Shown here: one piece after another, positions 1 to 12,600 of the stretch
Numbering within the stretch: position 1 is the first letter of the stretch
Layout of the letters: each line of letters starts with the position of its first letter
Assembly: GCF_050908995.1 (NCBI RefSeq)
Contig: NC_135121.1
Span: 7,440,001 to 7,504,000, forward strand
Length of the DNA stretch: 64,000 nucleotides
DNA from: Andrena cerasifolii
Taxonomy: Eukaryota; Arthropoda; Insecta; Hymenoptera; Andrenidae
Reading direction: 5' to 3'
The notes under the pieces: model-generated
What the model was told of the DNA's origin: nothing
The model's input: only the letters and a program-made list of their open reading frames with translations
Database searches by the model: none
Translations under genes and position numbers: made by a program

Positions 1-1133
1 ATGTGCAACGATTGGATTCGCAGTTTAGCGGCGGTCGGCGGTAACTCGGCGGGCGCTGGGGGCCCGGGTGACCAGGGGAAGAAGAAGGGTATCGCGGGCG
101 TTGGCGGGGAACTTGGTAGCGGCGTGGGCGTCGGCGTCGGCGGGGATCACGCAGGTGCGAGCGCGGGTAACGGCCTCGACGGCAACGTGGAGTGCAGCCT
201 GGAGGAGATCAGGGCTTGGGGTTCGTCCTTCGACAAGCTGATGAAGAACCCCGGGGGCCGCAAGCTCTTCAGGGAGTTCCTCGTGAGCGAGTTCAGCGAG
301 GAGAACATCGCGTTCTGGCTGGCCTGCGAGCAGCTGAAACGGGAGAGCAATCCGGAGACGATCGAGGAGATGGCGCGCATCATCTACGAGGCTTACATAT
401 CCATACTCTCGCCGAAGGAAGTGAGTGTTCTTCTTCTGTTTCCTTTTGGTTAATTTCGCGCATAACTGACGCGGGCTACGTTCCCCACCCCCTTCCGTTG
501 TTGATCCATCTTTGGTTTACGACCTCTCACCACGTGCACTTCAGCTTCCACTGCTCCACAGTCACGCGTTTGTTATCGACGAAAGAGCCGAGGAGCCGTG
601 TGCTATCTTTACCCGCGGTGGTTAAACACCCCTGCAATCTGTTACCCCTCGTTCAGGATGTTGCGAGAGATCCGGCATCCTGTAGACACAGGGAATCGCC
701 AACGTCAGTATCGTCTTCCCTATCGTCGCTCAAACATCCGCGCACACTCGAGTTATCCACCCGCTTCTCAGCTCAATCGCTAGGAACTTGCGCCCGGCGC
801 AGCAAGTTCGCTCGTAATCTGTCCACAGTTTCCGAGTCCCTAGGCTCTAGCTCGAGTGTATACTCCACCCTCCGCCGCGTTCGCAACTTGCGTACCCTCC
901 GTCCCCCACCTGGGAAATCATCCTAAGCGCCTGTTACCTGATTTCAGGTGAGCCTGGACTCGCAAGTGCGCGAAATAGTGAACCGGAACATGGTGCAGCC
1001 GACACCGCACACCTTCGACGAGGCCCAGCTGCAGATCTACACCCTGATGCACCGCGACTCGTACCCCCGTTTCGTCAACAGCGCGATGTACCGGCGGGTT
1101 GCGAGACTGGAGAGCGGGCCGCCGAGCCCGTAA
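1..1133 (+). CDS. RZ/A-type regulator of G-protein signalling (RGS17/19/20-like), possibly 5'-partial
   Basis: Two exons are visible, 1-420 and 948-1133, joined in phase 0 across a GTGAGT...TTTCAG intron. The joined product is 201 aa. Residues 13-62 are Gly-rich and low in complexity; about 72-190 form a complete RGS box with the hallmarks FREFLVSEFSEENIAFWLAC, then YISILSPKE at the splice and LQIYTLMHRDSYPRF in exon 2. This box most resembles vertebrate RGS17/20 and Drosophila double hit (RZ family), GTPase-activating proteins for Gi/Gz-type alpha subunits at membranes. The palmitoylated cysteine string usual in this family before the RGS box is not in the visible part. The frame is open from base 1, so an upstream exon probably lies outside the window, or a shorter isoform starts at ATG 1. 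The subfamily is fairly sure; the true start is not. Confidence 0.88.
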
Positions 1134-4100
1134 TCGCTCGTCGACGCAACGGGGTGGCAACGGACCAACACCCTCCGTCTGTTCGGTCGGTTCCCGCGAG
1201 GGGCCGCGACGCTGTCGACGCTGTCAACGCTGGCCGATGACGAGGAGCCTGGGCGGCATCAGGGCGGCAAGGCGGGATCTCTCAGCCTGGGCCACCGGCA
1301 ACGTGGCCGAGAGACGGTCCCCGGCCAGCAGGGACGTACGTACTCCTCCGGAAACCTCTCGCAAGCGACTCGCTCTTCCACGCGACGCCACATCTCGGGG
1401 CCACGTGTCCACGCTTCGCCGCGACGCGAGCGTGCACGCACTTGACGATGGACTGAATAAGAATATAGAGAACGAGAAGGCGGGACAAGGACGGGGCAGC
1501 GGGCTGAATGGAGAACACATGGGAAAGAAAAGAGAAGGAAGTGACGAATAGAGGAGCGCACGGGGCGGCTACGCGCGTCGCGTAGACGAGGCACTGACTC
1601 TTCCTTCCAGGACTGTTTGGTACGCACGCTCGTTCACGTGGCACGGCTACGACCGAGGATCGGGACGCGCGAGCTCGATCGGTCGGGGACGACGTTCACC
1701 GATCGAGGGAAGTTCCTAAGTTCATCGTACGTGAGTGTCTTCCGGCTGATCATCGCGGCCGATCATCTCTCTCTTTCTCTCTGCTCGAGAGCGACCGCGG
1801 GGGTCGCCCCGCGTCTTCTCTCCGAACCGCTCGAGCATCATTTCTCTGTCTCAACCCCTTTAATTTCGCTGTCCGCGCCGTTCGATTCTCCTCTTCTCTC
1901 TTTCTCGCTCTTCTCCGCCGCGGCCCCTTAGAAACCGTGCTCGCACGAGAGACCGTCGCAGGAACCCAGCCGAGGCCCGGGGCACGACGAGGGGGTACTT
2001 TCCAGAGGATTACTATGATTTCGTCGAGTTCTTAGTACGTAAGGGATTTTACATGGTTGTTGACTTTTCCGTTCCGTCGTGCCGCTCCTTTTTGGCGGCT
2101 GCAGTTGTTACTTCGAACGGTGGGAGCCGTGCCCCGGGCTCACGCGGCACAGGAGGAGCGCTGCGCGTCTCCAACGAAACGCCTAGGTCGTGTTAGTGGC
2201 GCGTAACGCAGCGATCGGCGCGACAGAAGCAATACCCGTCGCTGGAAACGATTTCTCGCCGATCGAATCTGTCGTTCGAAGGCCCAGGTACGCGGGAGAA
2301 CCTGGCGCTCTGCAAACCGGGACAGCTGCGAACAAGAGTAACAAGACTCCTTCCTCGGCGTTCTCTCTTCGAACAGATCGATCCTCGCTAAGGGGCCTGA
2401 ACCTCGGGAAGGACCGACAATGCCATTTTTCCGCGTCAGAACAATTTTGTTTCGCACTGGTCTTACTTGTGATATCGCGGCGAGGCGGGCGCTTGGCTTT
2501 TCGGGCGCCACGCTCGTTCGCGCCACAATCTCGATCATTGAAACGGGACCATGAGATGAGAGAAGTAATTTATTAGCGCAAGGACAGCGGTGCCGTTTTG
2601 CAGAGCGCTCTCCCGTGCCGAAAGTATCGAGGAAGAAAGCGTCAGCTCGGCCTTAGAACGGCGACAGGAAAGTCTACGAGTCCGAGGAGGGTAGGGACTT
2701 TAGTATCGCTCATTTTTACTACCCACTCGCTGAATGGCACCGGCTATGCTTATTTCCTTCCGTTCAGAGCCAGCGGAGATCCTGAAGAGAGGCGAAGCGT
2801 CTCTTTCCTGTTACCGTTCTACGGCCGATCAGCATTAGCACGAAACTGTACACGTTTCGGTGATTGTCACCGAACGACGATTATCCAGATTCAGAGACAC
2901 GGTTCGGTGGCGACAAGTTAGAGCAGACAGCTCGTCAACGTGACATGTGATAATTTGGTAAAACCCTAGGAAGGCCGATCGATTAGTTTCTTCAGCTTTC
3001 AATTGCTAATGCAGCGTCTCACGGACGTCCTTTTTAAAACACTCTTTTCCCCGAAGCCTGTCGGCCTTTATTCAAGCGTACCACGCTCGTCTGAATTTAA
3101 TCGGCGAGTCGCCGCAAATAGATCTACATTAGCGATTAAAGGTTGACCCAGACACGGCACGCGTTCCGAATTAACGATTAAAATTCACAATCGCCCGTGG
3201 ATACGAATCAACCCCTTGCACTCTGACTTTTCCTCGAGCGCCCTTCGTCCAGCTACCTCGACCCGCCCCTGCACAGTTCCTCGCTTCGGAACGAGCCACG
3301 CAGCGGCGGCCGAGCTCCGCGGAAACACTCCCGGGAACAATTGGCCCCGACTCACGATGCAGCGCGCCGCTGGAGAGCCTCGGAGTGCAGAGGGATGAAG
3401 AGTCGCACAAATTCCTCGTCCACGCTCAAAAACACGGTCGAATCGAGTTTCGCGTGGCACGGAGTACCCGTAGCTCGTCGAGATCTATCCGAGGATTCCT
3501 CCTGTCCACTCCGCGCTCGACGAACGGGCGAAGGAAGGAGGAAGTGGGCAAGGGAGAACGAGCTCCTCGACGATCGTTCCCATCGACGCCTCCCACGTCG
3601 TCTCTTCCATTCGATCGCACAGAGAAGAGTAAAAAGAACGAGAAGGATGAACGGAGGGTACCCGTCATTCCCGAAACGGCGTGCACCGAGCTACTGCCAC
3701 AGGGACGCGACAGGGGTGGCAGGCGCCTCGAGCCCGACCACTCCGACGACCAACAAGACGATCGCGATGGTGGGTGACGGAGGGATAGGCGAGATAATGT
3801 ACGATCTAGTCAGCATCGCTCGAAGACGGCGGCGTCGATGAATAGAAAATGGCCTAAGCGGGAAACACTCGGAGTTCCAGCTAATTTTCAAGCTCCAACA
3901 GTCGCCATTTCATCGGCACCGTATCGCCGAGGGGACGAGGCGCCTCGACACGCGACTTTTCTAATAAATCCTGGGTATATGAAACAGCGTTCCTTTGCAA
4001 AGGGTACTCGATAACAGCGCAAGTATCTTTTGAATTTTCTTCGCGGAGGAATCTGCCCCTGTCGCTTCACCGCGCCCCCTTTGATGCTTGCGTTCGAGAG

Positions 4101-5562
4101 GGTTGGGGTAGGTTTCTTTCAATCGTTGGGCAATTGCTACAGGGTATCGACTAAGCTTTTATATTTCCGGAGGAACCAGAGGAGGGCCGAAGGGAAAGTC
4201 GAAAGTGTCGCGACGGTTCATCCCCCCCGATTCGGTGGCAGCTCACCGCGCGGAATCTTTCAGTCGCTCGCTCCTGGCGCTTCGTAGAAGAAACTTAGCA
4301 AGCCGGTGGAATCTTCTTGGAAGGCTATTCCTGTGTTTTTGTGGCGAATATTCGAACGGGTGAGTTCCCGAGATCGCGCGGACGCTCGAACAGGTGACTT
4401 TATAATTCACATCCGCGCGACACACCCCCCCGTTTTCTGTCCAGTGTTCCCCGCGAGAAGGCGCTCGATCGGTGCGGTTAACAGCGTCTCGCGCCGTTCG
4501 AATATTCGAATGAAGCAACAAACTGATCTCAACGCGAAAGACGAACGATTCTTCCATCTACGAGCGGGGAACGAGCGCGGCTGAGAGCCGCCGCGCGGTC
4601 GTGCCGGCGAACAAGTGCACACGATCGAATACGTGACCAGGGCTTTGTTTCCCTCGAACCGCACAACTTTCCTATTTATCGAAGAAAACGAACAATAAAG
4701 CTCGTGAACATCTCTGAATTGGAATCACGTTCCTCTCCAAGCTGCTCCGCCTCCAACCACCGAGCGACAACCGCGAGAAACGAATCCCCGGGAACTCCTT
4801 GAAGCGTCGAGAGAGATTGAATTTTTATTTAGCTACTGGTTTCCCCGTTCTGCAAATCCTCCCGCGTTACTGTCTCTTTACAAAGGGAGGGGGTTGGAAA
4901 CTCGTCCCTGGCCACGTGGCTGCGCACGAGATCGCTGGGAACTCGCCGATCACCGACGCCTAGGGATGCCAGGCCAGGGCCTGGATCGCGCGACCTCGAT
5001 GCGTCAACGGGATCGTCGCGAGCCGATCGCACGAGCGCGAAGGAAAGGAGAGAACCAGTCGCACAGTCAGCCACAGCGTTTGGCTACTGCCCTGTAGATA
5101 ATATTATAGATAGTTACACGACGTGGCGGGAGGATAAGCTAATTATACATGCAAATATATAAATATACATATATATATGAATATGAAAACGGAAAACAAA
5201 AAATATATATATATATTATGGATATATATGGAATCACGTACATGTGCTAAATATGTTCGGCGTAAGGGTGGCGAAGGGTGCGAATCGCGCGCGAGGGCGA
5301 GAGAAAGGGCGGGAGAGAGTGGGAGGGAGCGAGCGGCACCGGTGAGAAAGAGAGAAAGAGGTGATTAAAACGGACAGTTTTTAATTCTTTCGTCCCTGTT
5401 CCAACGCGCCGAGACTCTACTCGCGATCGAATGCTCTCTGAGACGCTTTGCACCCCCGTCTTGGTGCACTTCCCGCCCTTCTGAATCTATCCCACGATCC
5501 ACGGAGCGACTCTTCCTCGTTTCGCGTTAAGATCGCGTATTCGATGGTCGGAGCTTCCTGCC
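1134..5562 (+). other. Long non-coding stretch after the RGS stop; probable extended 3' UTR or intergenic DNA
   Basis: GC-rich, CpG-rich sequence without recognisable coding similarity on either strand; the open frames here are short and rich in Arg/Ser, as expected of chance frames in such DNA. An AATAAA at 4694-4699 could end an RGS transcript. AT-rich simple sequence follows at about 5140-5220. A 3' UTR of 3.5 kb is unusual but possible for a neuronal signalling gene. Confidence 0.4.
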
Positions 5563-6173
5563 TTAAGGGTTGATGCTCAGTCAGGAGGATGAAAAAAGAG
5601 GTGGTCTTTGAAAATTTTTTACTCGAAAGCTATGACACATTTCTCGAAAAATCTTTTTTCCTTTTGAGGATTGCATCTAGTACCGTGCATCGTATTTTTT
5701 TTATTTAAAAATATTTATCAATAACTGAGTTATCGTCTATCACTCGAAGGTTCTCTAAAATAAAGGCTTCTGCGGTGACCACTGCTGCTCGAAAGTCGAG
5801 CATCTAAAATAAAAAATTCAAAAGAATTTACTTATTATATTATATTGTCTAGTATTTGAACGAAGGATTTTTTGAAATATTTATTTGGGAAAAATGGCTG
5901 ATGTTTAAAGTAAAAGTTTCAATTTTAATAAGTAAATTCTTTTGAATTTTTTATTTTAGATGATCGACTTTCGAGCAGCAGTGGTCACCGCAGAAGCCTT
6001 TTTTATAAAACCTTCGAGTGATAGACAATAACTCAGTTATTGATAAATATTTCTAAATAAAAAAAATATTAAAAGAAAAAACAATTTTTTGAGAAACGTG
6101 TTATAGCGTTTGAGTAAAAAATTTCCAAAGACCACTCTTTTTTTCGGCCTCCTGACTGAGCATGACCCCTTAA
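5563..6173. mobile_element. Palindromic TTAA-flanked MITE (piggyBac-type target)
   Basis: The outer bases are TTAA on both sides (5563-5566 and 6170-6173). The inner ends are inverted repeats sharing ATGCTCAGTCAGGAGG. The arms continue inward for roughly 250 bp with mismatches; the match GCTCGAAAGTCG/CGACTTTCGAGC near the middle shows the fold-back shape. No transposase frame is present. TTAA duplication is characteristic of piggyBac-superfamily transposition, so this is a non-autonomous element. Confidence 0.8.
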
Positions 6174-7114
6174 AGGGGAGCCTCGTCGAGGGTTCGATGC
6201 TTTGGTACGTTACGGTACAAGTGAGTACAAAGCCTGTTGCTCTTTTCTTCCGCTCGTTGTCCTCCGGTTTAACGGAGGAAGTATCGAGGAAGTAAAGAAC
6301 CCTTGAAACACGCGACGAAGAGACACTCGGTTCGAGCAGCCCTCGAGAAGGGCGGAAAGGAGCGGACACGGGGGTGGCGGGTGCTGCAACGCTGCGGCGG
6401 GGCAGAGGAAACGGGAAACACGCCGGCGAAAGGTGAACCAACGGCGAGAATTGGTCGAGCGTCATCTTCACTAATAAACGCACAATTTTTCTGAACCTTC
6501 GACCCCCTTGCTTCTTTCTTCCGGCATCATCCCTTTTATAATCGTCGTTCGACCCTGGCGGTACGCGTCTTTTGTATCTCACAGTATGGCAATATTTGTA
6601 ACGAGGACACCGCGGTATACTTTTTAAATCGCGGCGGGGCGGCCGATCCGCGGGATCAGGGCGAGTAATCCTGTTCCCCGAACGGACGCCGCCGGAAACT
6701 CGGACTTCCTGTTTTGGTTCGTGCTCTGCGGAATGGGACAATGTGCAATAAGAGAGGGATGGAATGTGAGGGCTAATAAACTGGTGAAAACGATTATACT
6801 TGTCTTGGAGTGTTCGCTTGAAAACTTACTCGTGAAACTTCACTCTCGGATGGCACAGCGATCGCAGCAGCTGGATGAATTAAGACTACGAGGGTGGAAT
6901 CTGCAGGTTACGATACTGTTTAGCAAACAACCCTATGAATTCAATGTCGAGCACTTTCTAAAGAAGTTTTTAGAACCGAGAAACAGACTTTGTTTCCTGA
7001 GCAGTGGTTTAACTCATAAAAGTTCGAAACAGGTAACGAATAAAAATTCCTTCCCATTGTATCCTGAGAAGAATACTGTTGCATTCGCGGGAATATCGTT
7101 CGAGTGGTAATGAG
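6174..7114. other. Non-coding stretch, nothing recognised
   Basis: The GC-rich left half and AT-rich right half carry only short open frames without familiar motifs. The frame at 6721-7110 (129 codons) has no domain I recognise and no splice or promoter context, so it is not called a gene. Confidence 0.3.
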
Positions 7115-7118
7115 GAGA

Positions 7119-7826
7119 GAGTGGCCCAAGAAATAGCCCCTTTTTGGGTCCCACGATTTTGGAACTGAATTTTGTGCCAAATGATAGCTTATGATGAGAC
7201 ATCGATCACTCGAAATTTTCAAGTTGAGGTGGCAATTAGTTTCTGAGATATGAGAGGTGAAAGAATAGGGGAACATTGGCAGGTTTTTGATACATTTTGT
7301 TATATAATGTAAAAATTAACATGTTTACAGTTGATTTAAGTATCCTATCATAACGTTGCATGTTTCGTGATTGTACTACAAGTGTTAAAATGCATAAAAT
7401 TTTTGTCATTTTCTTAGTTAATACATGTTAAATACCAGCCGGTACGGGGTAACATTGGCACATCATATAAATAGCAGTAACAGGTTGAGTTTTACTACTC
7501 TGAAGTCAGTAAAGACTACTTCGGACACGTCTAGTAATTTATTCGATTAGCAAATAATTTAATCATTTTTCGTGTGTGAATTAGCGGAGTTGTGTTGTTT
7601 GAATTAGCGGAGTGACATAAAAGTCTATACATCCAAGCGTATGGGCTGCGTTAATGAATTTTCACTTCTTTCACCTCTCATATCTCAGAAATAATTGTCA
7701 TCTCAACTTGAAAATTTATCAGGATTGCTGTCTCATCATAAGCTAGCATTTGGCACAAAATTCAGTTCCAAAATCGTGGGACCAAAAAGGGGATAAAAAA
7801 AAAACATTTTGGGGTCACTTTTTTGC
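7119..7826. mobile_element. Palindromic MITE of about 0.7 kb
   Basis: The left arm (about 7119-7262) reappears inverted at about 7668-7826. Shared blocks include CCCACGATTTTGGAACTGAA, TTTGTGCCAAATG, a CTTATGATGAGAC block and CATATCTCAGAAA. The inner ~400 bp is AT-rich and unrelated. The extreme ends (AGCCCCTTTTT / AAAAAGGGGAT) are imperfect and I cannot define a target duplication, so the superfamily is unassigned. Confidence 0.7.
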
Positions 7827-9679
7827 AGCCACCCTTACGTTTTTGCGGAGGGTGTCACTGTGAGTTATTGTGAGCGTCGATGGCAGCGCGATTCTCCTAA
7901 AATTGCTACAGTGGCAAGTGATCGTTAGAGGTCCGAGCGATCGAAGCGAAAGAAGTCGAAGGAACGACTGCATCTTTGCCAATTCTCGCACGCTTTTCGT
8001 GAGCTCTGTAATTTTCAGATTTCTCGTTCAGCTCTCAAAAGAAGGTAAGTGCGCTATTTTCTTCCTCGTTTCTTTACCATCTGCATTTCAACACGTTCTC
8101 AGACTGCGGAACTAAAAATACGTAAAGACGATCTTTATATCCAGACCTTGAACAAATCTGAGTCACTCTTTTTAGTTGCAATTAAATTCAACGCAGAAAA
8201 GAAGTGCAAAGGGTAAATTGCAGGTCGCCGATTCATTTGTCGGTTTCTCGAGAGTAGCCGCGTAACTCGTGCAATTCCCTTAAAGGTGCCATCCACCTTC
8301 TGACCATCTAGGGACGAAGTTCGTTGAATGCAGTGCTCGTTTAGCGAACCTTTTTGTCGAACCGATTATACGGAAACGCGCGTTTTCGCGAATAAATACC
8401 GCGTGACTGCTACACGGAACCATGCTCCCTCTTTCTTTCCCCGATCGCATCTCGACCGGGCTTCCGTTGGAATGTGTTTCACCTCTGAGATCACCGCGGC
8501 TGTAAATTCTGTGAGGTCTAATGAGTTCTTCCATCCTCTCCACAGGGAATCTGAATAGATTTGGCGAAGTGGCTGACGTTGGATGCGCGCATTCCTGAGG
8601 ACAGACAGGAGTGCTTTCTTTCAGTTAAAATGTACAAGCATGCAAATAAATTATGCATAAAAAGGACGAGTGACAAGGGCGCTCGAAATATAGGATATTC
8701 AATAAACAAACCGAATGATTTCCAGAATACTTTATGTAAATCTAAATGATGGTTCATTAGAGTCTTTTCCTAACCGACTGAGTTTTTATACCATTTAAAT
8801 TTTTCCCGCGCGTGACGAAGACTCGAGTCATTAAAGCAAATAAACTTTGTGGTGACTTAATTAAGAATATACTCGACCAGAGCAGCGAGGTTAAAGAGCG
8901 AATGTGTTTTACACTTTGTTGTGATCCTTCTTCCTCTTCCGTTGGAAGGAATACGTTCATATTTTGTATTTTTAAATTATTACTCTGTAGGAACCTTTAT
9001 AAATCGCGGGATTCGAATAACCTAGTTTTACTCGCGTTGAATTCTAATTCCCACCACGTGCGGCGTTACAGTCTGTTTCGAGCCTTTCTCGGTAAAGTTG
9101 CATGTGACACTAAAATGGTAAGAGGTCCTAGAACTGCGCAACAGAGGAATGCATTGGGTGTTGAGTCATAGACGAGGTATAGGATAGACCTATCACCTTA
9201 TGGATGTTCGTGTCGCCACCCAAAATCTGTTACCGACTCATAATTTCAGGCACAGACGAGGTATAGGATCCTATGCCTCGTCTGTGGTTTAATTTATGAA
9301 ACTTATTGTCAGCCGATGAAGATAGAATCGCGCTTCCTTTATTACCGAGCATGATATGTACTTTCAATTCTTTCTAGTAACGCTGTAATATTACAGGAAT
9401 CTGAATCGGTAATATTGGATGTCGCATGAAAATGCTAAAAACATCACGATTCTTAGAAGAGTGTCACAAAAAATTCATGATAATTCTATTATAATTATTA
9501 CGATAAATGTAAATGTATTAAGAATAATTTGCAGCAAATGAATGTATTTGTATTATACCTATGTATATCACGCCTTAAATATACAATAATATACACAGTT
9601 TATATATAACGTTTATGTTTGCTTTACAAGAATAAATTTGTATAAGGAATACCTAGTCAGTCGTTATATTTTTATGCAG
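7827..9679. other. Intergenic stretch downstream of REC8, with a small hairpin repeat
   Basis: No coding exon is recognised. The only structured sequence is the repeat at 9168-9286, listed separately. The last part contains the 3' flank of the minus-strand REC8 gene, AT-rich and without a clear AATAAA on that strand. Confidence 0.35.
9168..9286. repeat. AGACGAGGTATAGGAT repeat with a 36-bp near-perfect palindrome
   Basis: The word AGACGAGGTATAGGAT occurs at about 9173 and again inside the palindrome 9251-9286, whose arms are CACAGACGAGG and CCTCGTCTGTG around GGATCC with one mismatched pair. A related copy, CACAGACGAGGTATAG, lies at about 13889 on the other side of REC8. It is a dispersed short repeat, probably the ends of a small transposon. 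Confidence 0.55.
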
Positions 9680-12600
9680 TTAAGCGCTATCTTCAGAAGA
9701 AGAGGCGGGATACTTCTCGATCCAAATTGTTCCAAAGGGCTCAGCCTGTTTCATAATTATAACTTTATCCGCATAAAATTCTAAAAAGTTATAATAAATG
9801 AAATTAATTAATGGAGGCGAAGCAAAATTTAACACGAATGTCTTAATTGAAAATCGAGAAATCACGATATTCTGTGGGATCATTGTGTTACAGTTAATAG
9901 CTAATTGCATTTACCTAAGCAGTATTGAAACGCACAACAAGCATCCATTTTGTTGTAATGATCTGATGAAATTAAATCATGGAAAGTAACTGTGTATCTT
10001 TCCTGCCAGTGAATTTCCAATAATGCTAGAACCTCTGCTTTGGCCAAATATACGTTGAAGCTACAATAAAGTATAAATGAATTGTCATAGAATGTTCTAT
10101 ATACTTACGTTAATGTTACATATAATTTTCAAAAGTCAAGGAAGGCTGCTGACCTAGAAGAACTGCTCTTCGATGAACTTTTCGGCCCCCTCTCGTCCGA
10201 ATCGCGCCTCCCTGGTATTTCAATTGCTCCTCTGTAAAAACTCAACTTTAGCATTCAATAAAACGTAAATTAAGGATTGCTTATTAAGCAAATCGATTGA
10301 TTCAGCATCGAATTATACTCAGTCCTCTCTTCGAGCCCGATAATTTCTGGAAGTTCAATCAGGGATTCTGCGATTTCTTTTCTCTGGTGTTCTTCGCACT
10401 CTTTGGCCTGAAATTCTTCAATTGGAAGCATCCCCTCTATTGTCTTCAACTGACCAGTCGTTTCGATTGAAGTTATCGGTAATTTACTCGACAATTCACC
10501 CGTTTTGTCTGGTAATTTACTCGATGCATCCGCGCGCAAGGTCGTCTCGTCTGTGAAATTAAAGCCGCGACATCACACGCTTGTTCTATGGCTCATAAGT
10601 AATAATAGAAGTTATGCTTTCTTCCAGCTGGGAACTGCGACGGCTTTCACTGTTGCGACAATACGGAAGAAACAGAAGCGTTCCGATGCTCACATGTTAT
10701 TTGCTCGGCTTCGAAGTCAGGCACATCCGAAAATTCATTCGGAGCAATGAAATGGCGAGGAAGATGTCGGCTGTAAAATCTGGTCAGAGTGAATCCCCAC
10801 GATTTCCCTAGAATTTTCACCGACGGTTGCGATAGATATTCCTTCACTGATGGGAAAACGGCAGATGGATGGTGTTCCTGAGTAATAATAAACAGCAATT
10901 TCATTCGGTTAGTTGGATCGGAACGATCTGTTCGTATCCTTAATCTATAACTCGATTCCTTTAATACTAAATAACTTACTTTGGTGTGAGCCCTAATGTC
11001 CATAAGCCATTTCTGCATTACGTTATCGGATAACTTAATCTGCTCGTCGAAAAGTTTTCTGTGGCTTCTCTTTTGCCTCGGTACCTCGATGAATTCTACA
11101 CCTTCAATGGTAGGATACTGCTGTCGCGATTCAGATTCTAACGCATCCGCAGGTGCAGCTGCCTGCACAGATTCTAACGCGTCCGCAAGTGCAGCTGCCA
11201 GCGCAGATTCTGGTGCAGGCGGTTCTGCAGGTGGTTCTACAAGTATTGGGCCAGGCGAAGGTGGAGGTAGAGGTACTGCCATTTCTTCAGCGCTTATCTA
11301 CAAAACGACATGTTAAAACCTAGCAAGGAATCGTTAACAAACAAATCAACATTAACTGACACAAGCTCCGCGCTTCTCTTAATTTTCAATTAAACCTAGA
11401 GCTGTTTTCTCGTTCACATACTTTACTCTTTTTCGTAGGAGTTTCCGCAGGGGACTTCAAAGTTCTCTTCTTAGGAGTTAAAGGAGCAGATTTGTTAACT
11501 TGATCTGAAAAGCATCATGCGTTACTACATCTATCCCGAAGTAAGTAGAAGCGTCCACGGATTTATTGAAATTCGAAAACCTTCGACGACCACCAACGAT
11601 TCCCTTTTGTTCCTCCTAGCAAAAGCTGCTCGCGTTTCTTTCTCCGTCTCGGGAATCTCGAACTCGAGATTGGTAATGTCGGCCAGAGGGACTTGCACGG
11701 ATCCCTCGGTGATTTCTTCCGACTGGTCCCCAGCGAATCTTCGTATCTCGTTCCTAAGTGATACGTGTCAATAATTCGACGAGTGTTAGCACAGAGATCG
11801 AGCGAGTGAGAGAAATTTTGGGGGAATATTAATTGAGAAGATGTAATTAAAGTGTGTAGGAGGGGAAGCAGTACGATATACTACCGTTCATTCCAATCAT
11901 AATAACGTTTGAAGGGATTTTTGTTATTTGAAATGAAAGTGATTGAAATTCAAACTTTTCGAACTGTGATGTCAGGAGGTGTTAGAATTGTGGAATTTGT
12001 GGAGACACGAGGAACTAACAGGGACGAATCCTTGGGTCCGGGTAACATGAATTTCTCCATCTCGAAGCTGGTCAACGCCCCGAAATTCATTTCGTGTTGC
12101 ATCTGTATTCGGATAAACGAAATTTAAACGGTCCGTGTGTAGGCATTCTCGCGTCGCATTTACGTTCAAATACTTTTGATTAATCATTTAAGCTTTTCGA
12201 TTAGGCTTCCTTACCAAGTGTTCCACGACGGAAGTGTAAGGCTCTTCCGCGATGAGATGTAAATTCGTTGGTGTTTCCACAATGCGGAACAGCTCGTTTA
12301 TTTGAGGAGTATCTGGTATGTCTAAAGCCGATGCCACATTAAACTCGTCTCTGTGCCTAACAAAAGCAACTTTTATTTATAAAAGAAATTGGCATTTGCC
12401 GAGGTCCCGCTATCGAAATATTCGGCGATTCGAGATTTTAAAAATGTATTTTAGCTTGAAGTTAAAAGACACAGTAGATTCATAAAAAATTGGAATTTCT
12501 GTAATGCGCGTTCCGGACTTAGAAAATTATCAGAGACGCAGGAAAACATCTATATCGATTTCGATCGAAATTTATGGGTACATCTTTTCGTTCCATCGTT

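Noticed and set aside
192..926. Plus-strand open frame of 244 codons
   Set aside because: It overlaps the RGS exon in another frame and continues through the intron; composition artefact.
6037..6741. Minus-strand open frame of 234 codons
   Set aside because: It runs through the inverted arm of a TTAA MITE into GC-rich DNA, has low-complexity ends and no domain; chance frame.
10647..11282. Single 211-aa protein on the minus strand
   Set aside because: The frame happens to read through the intron between REC8 exons 8 and 9; the real product is spliced.
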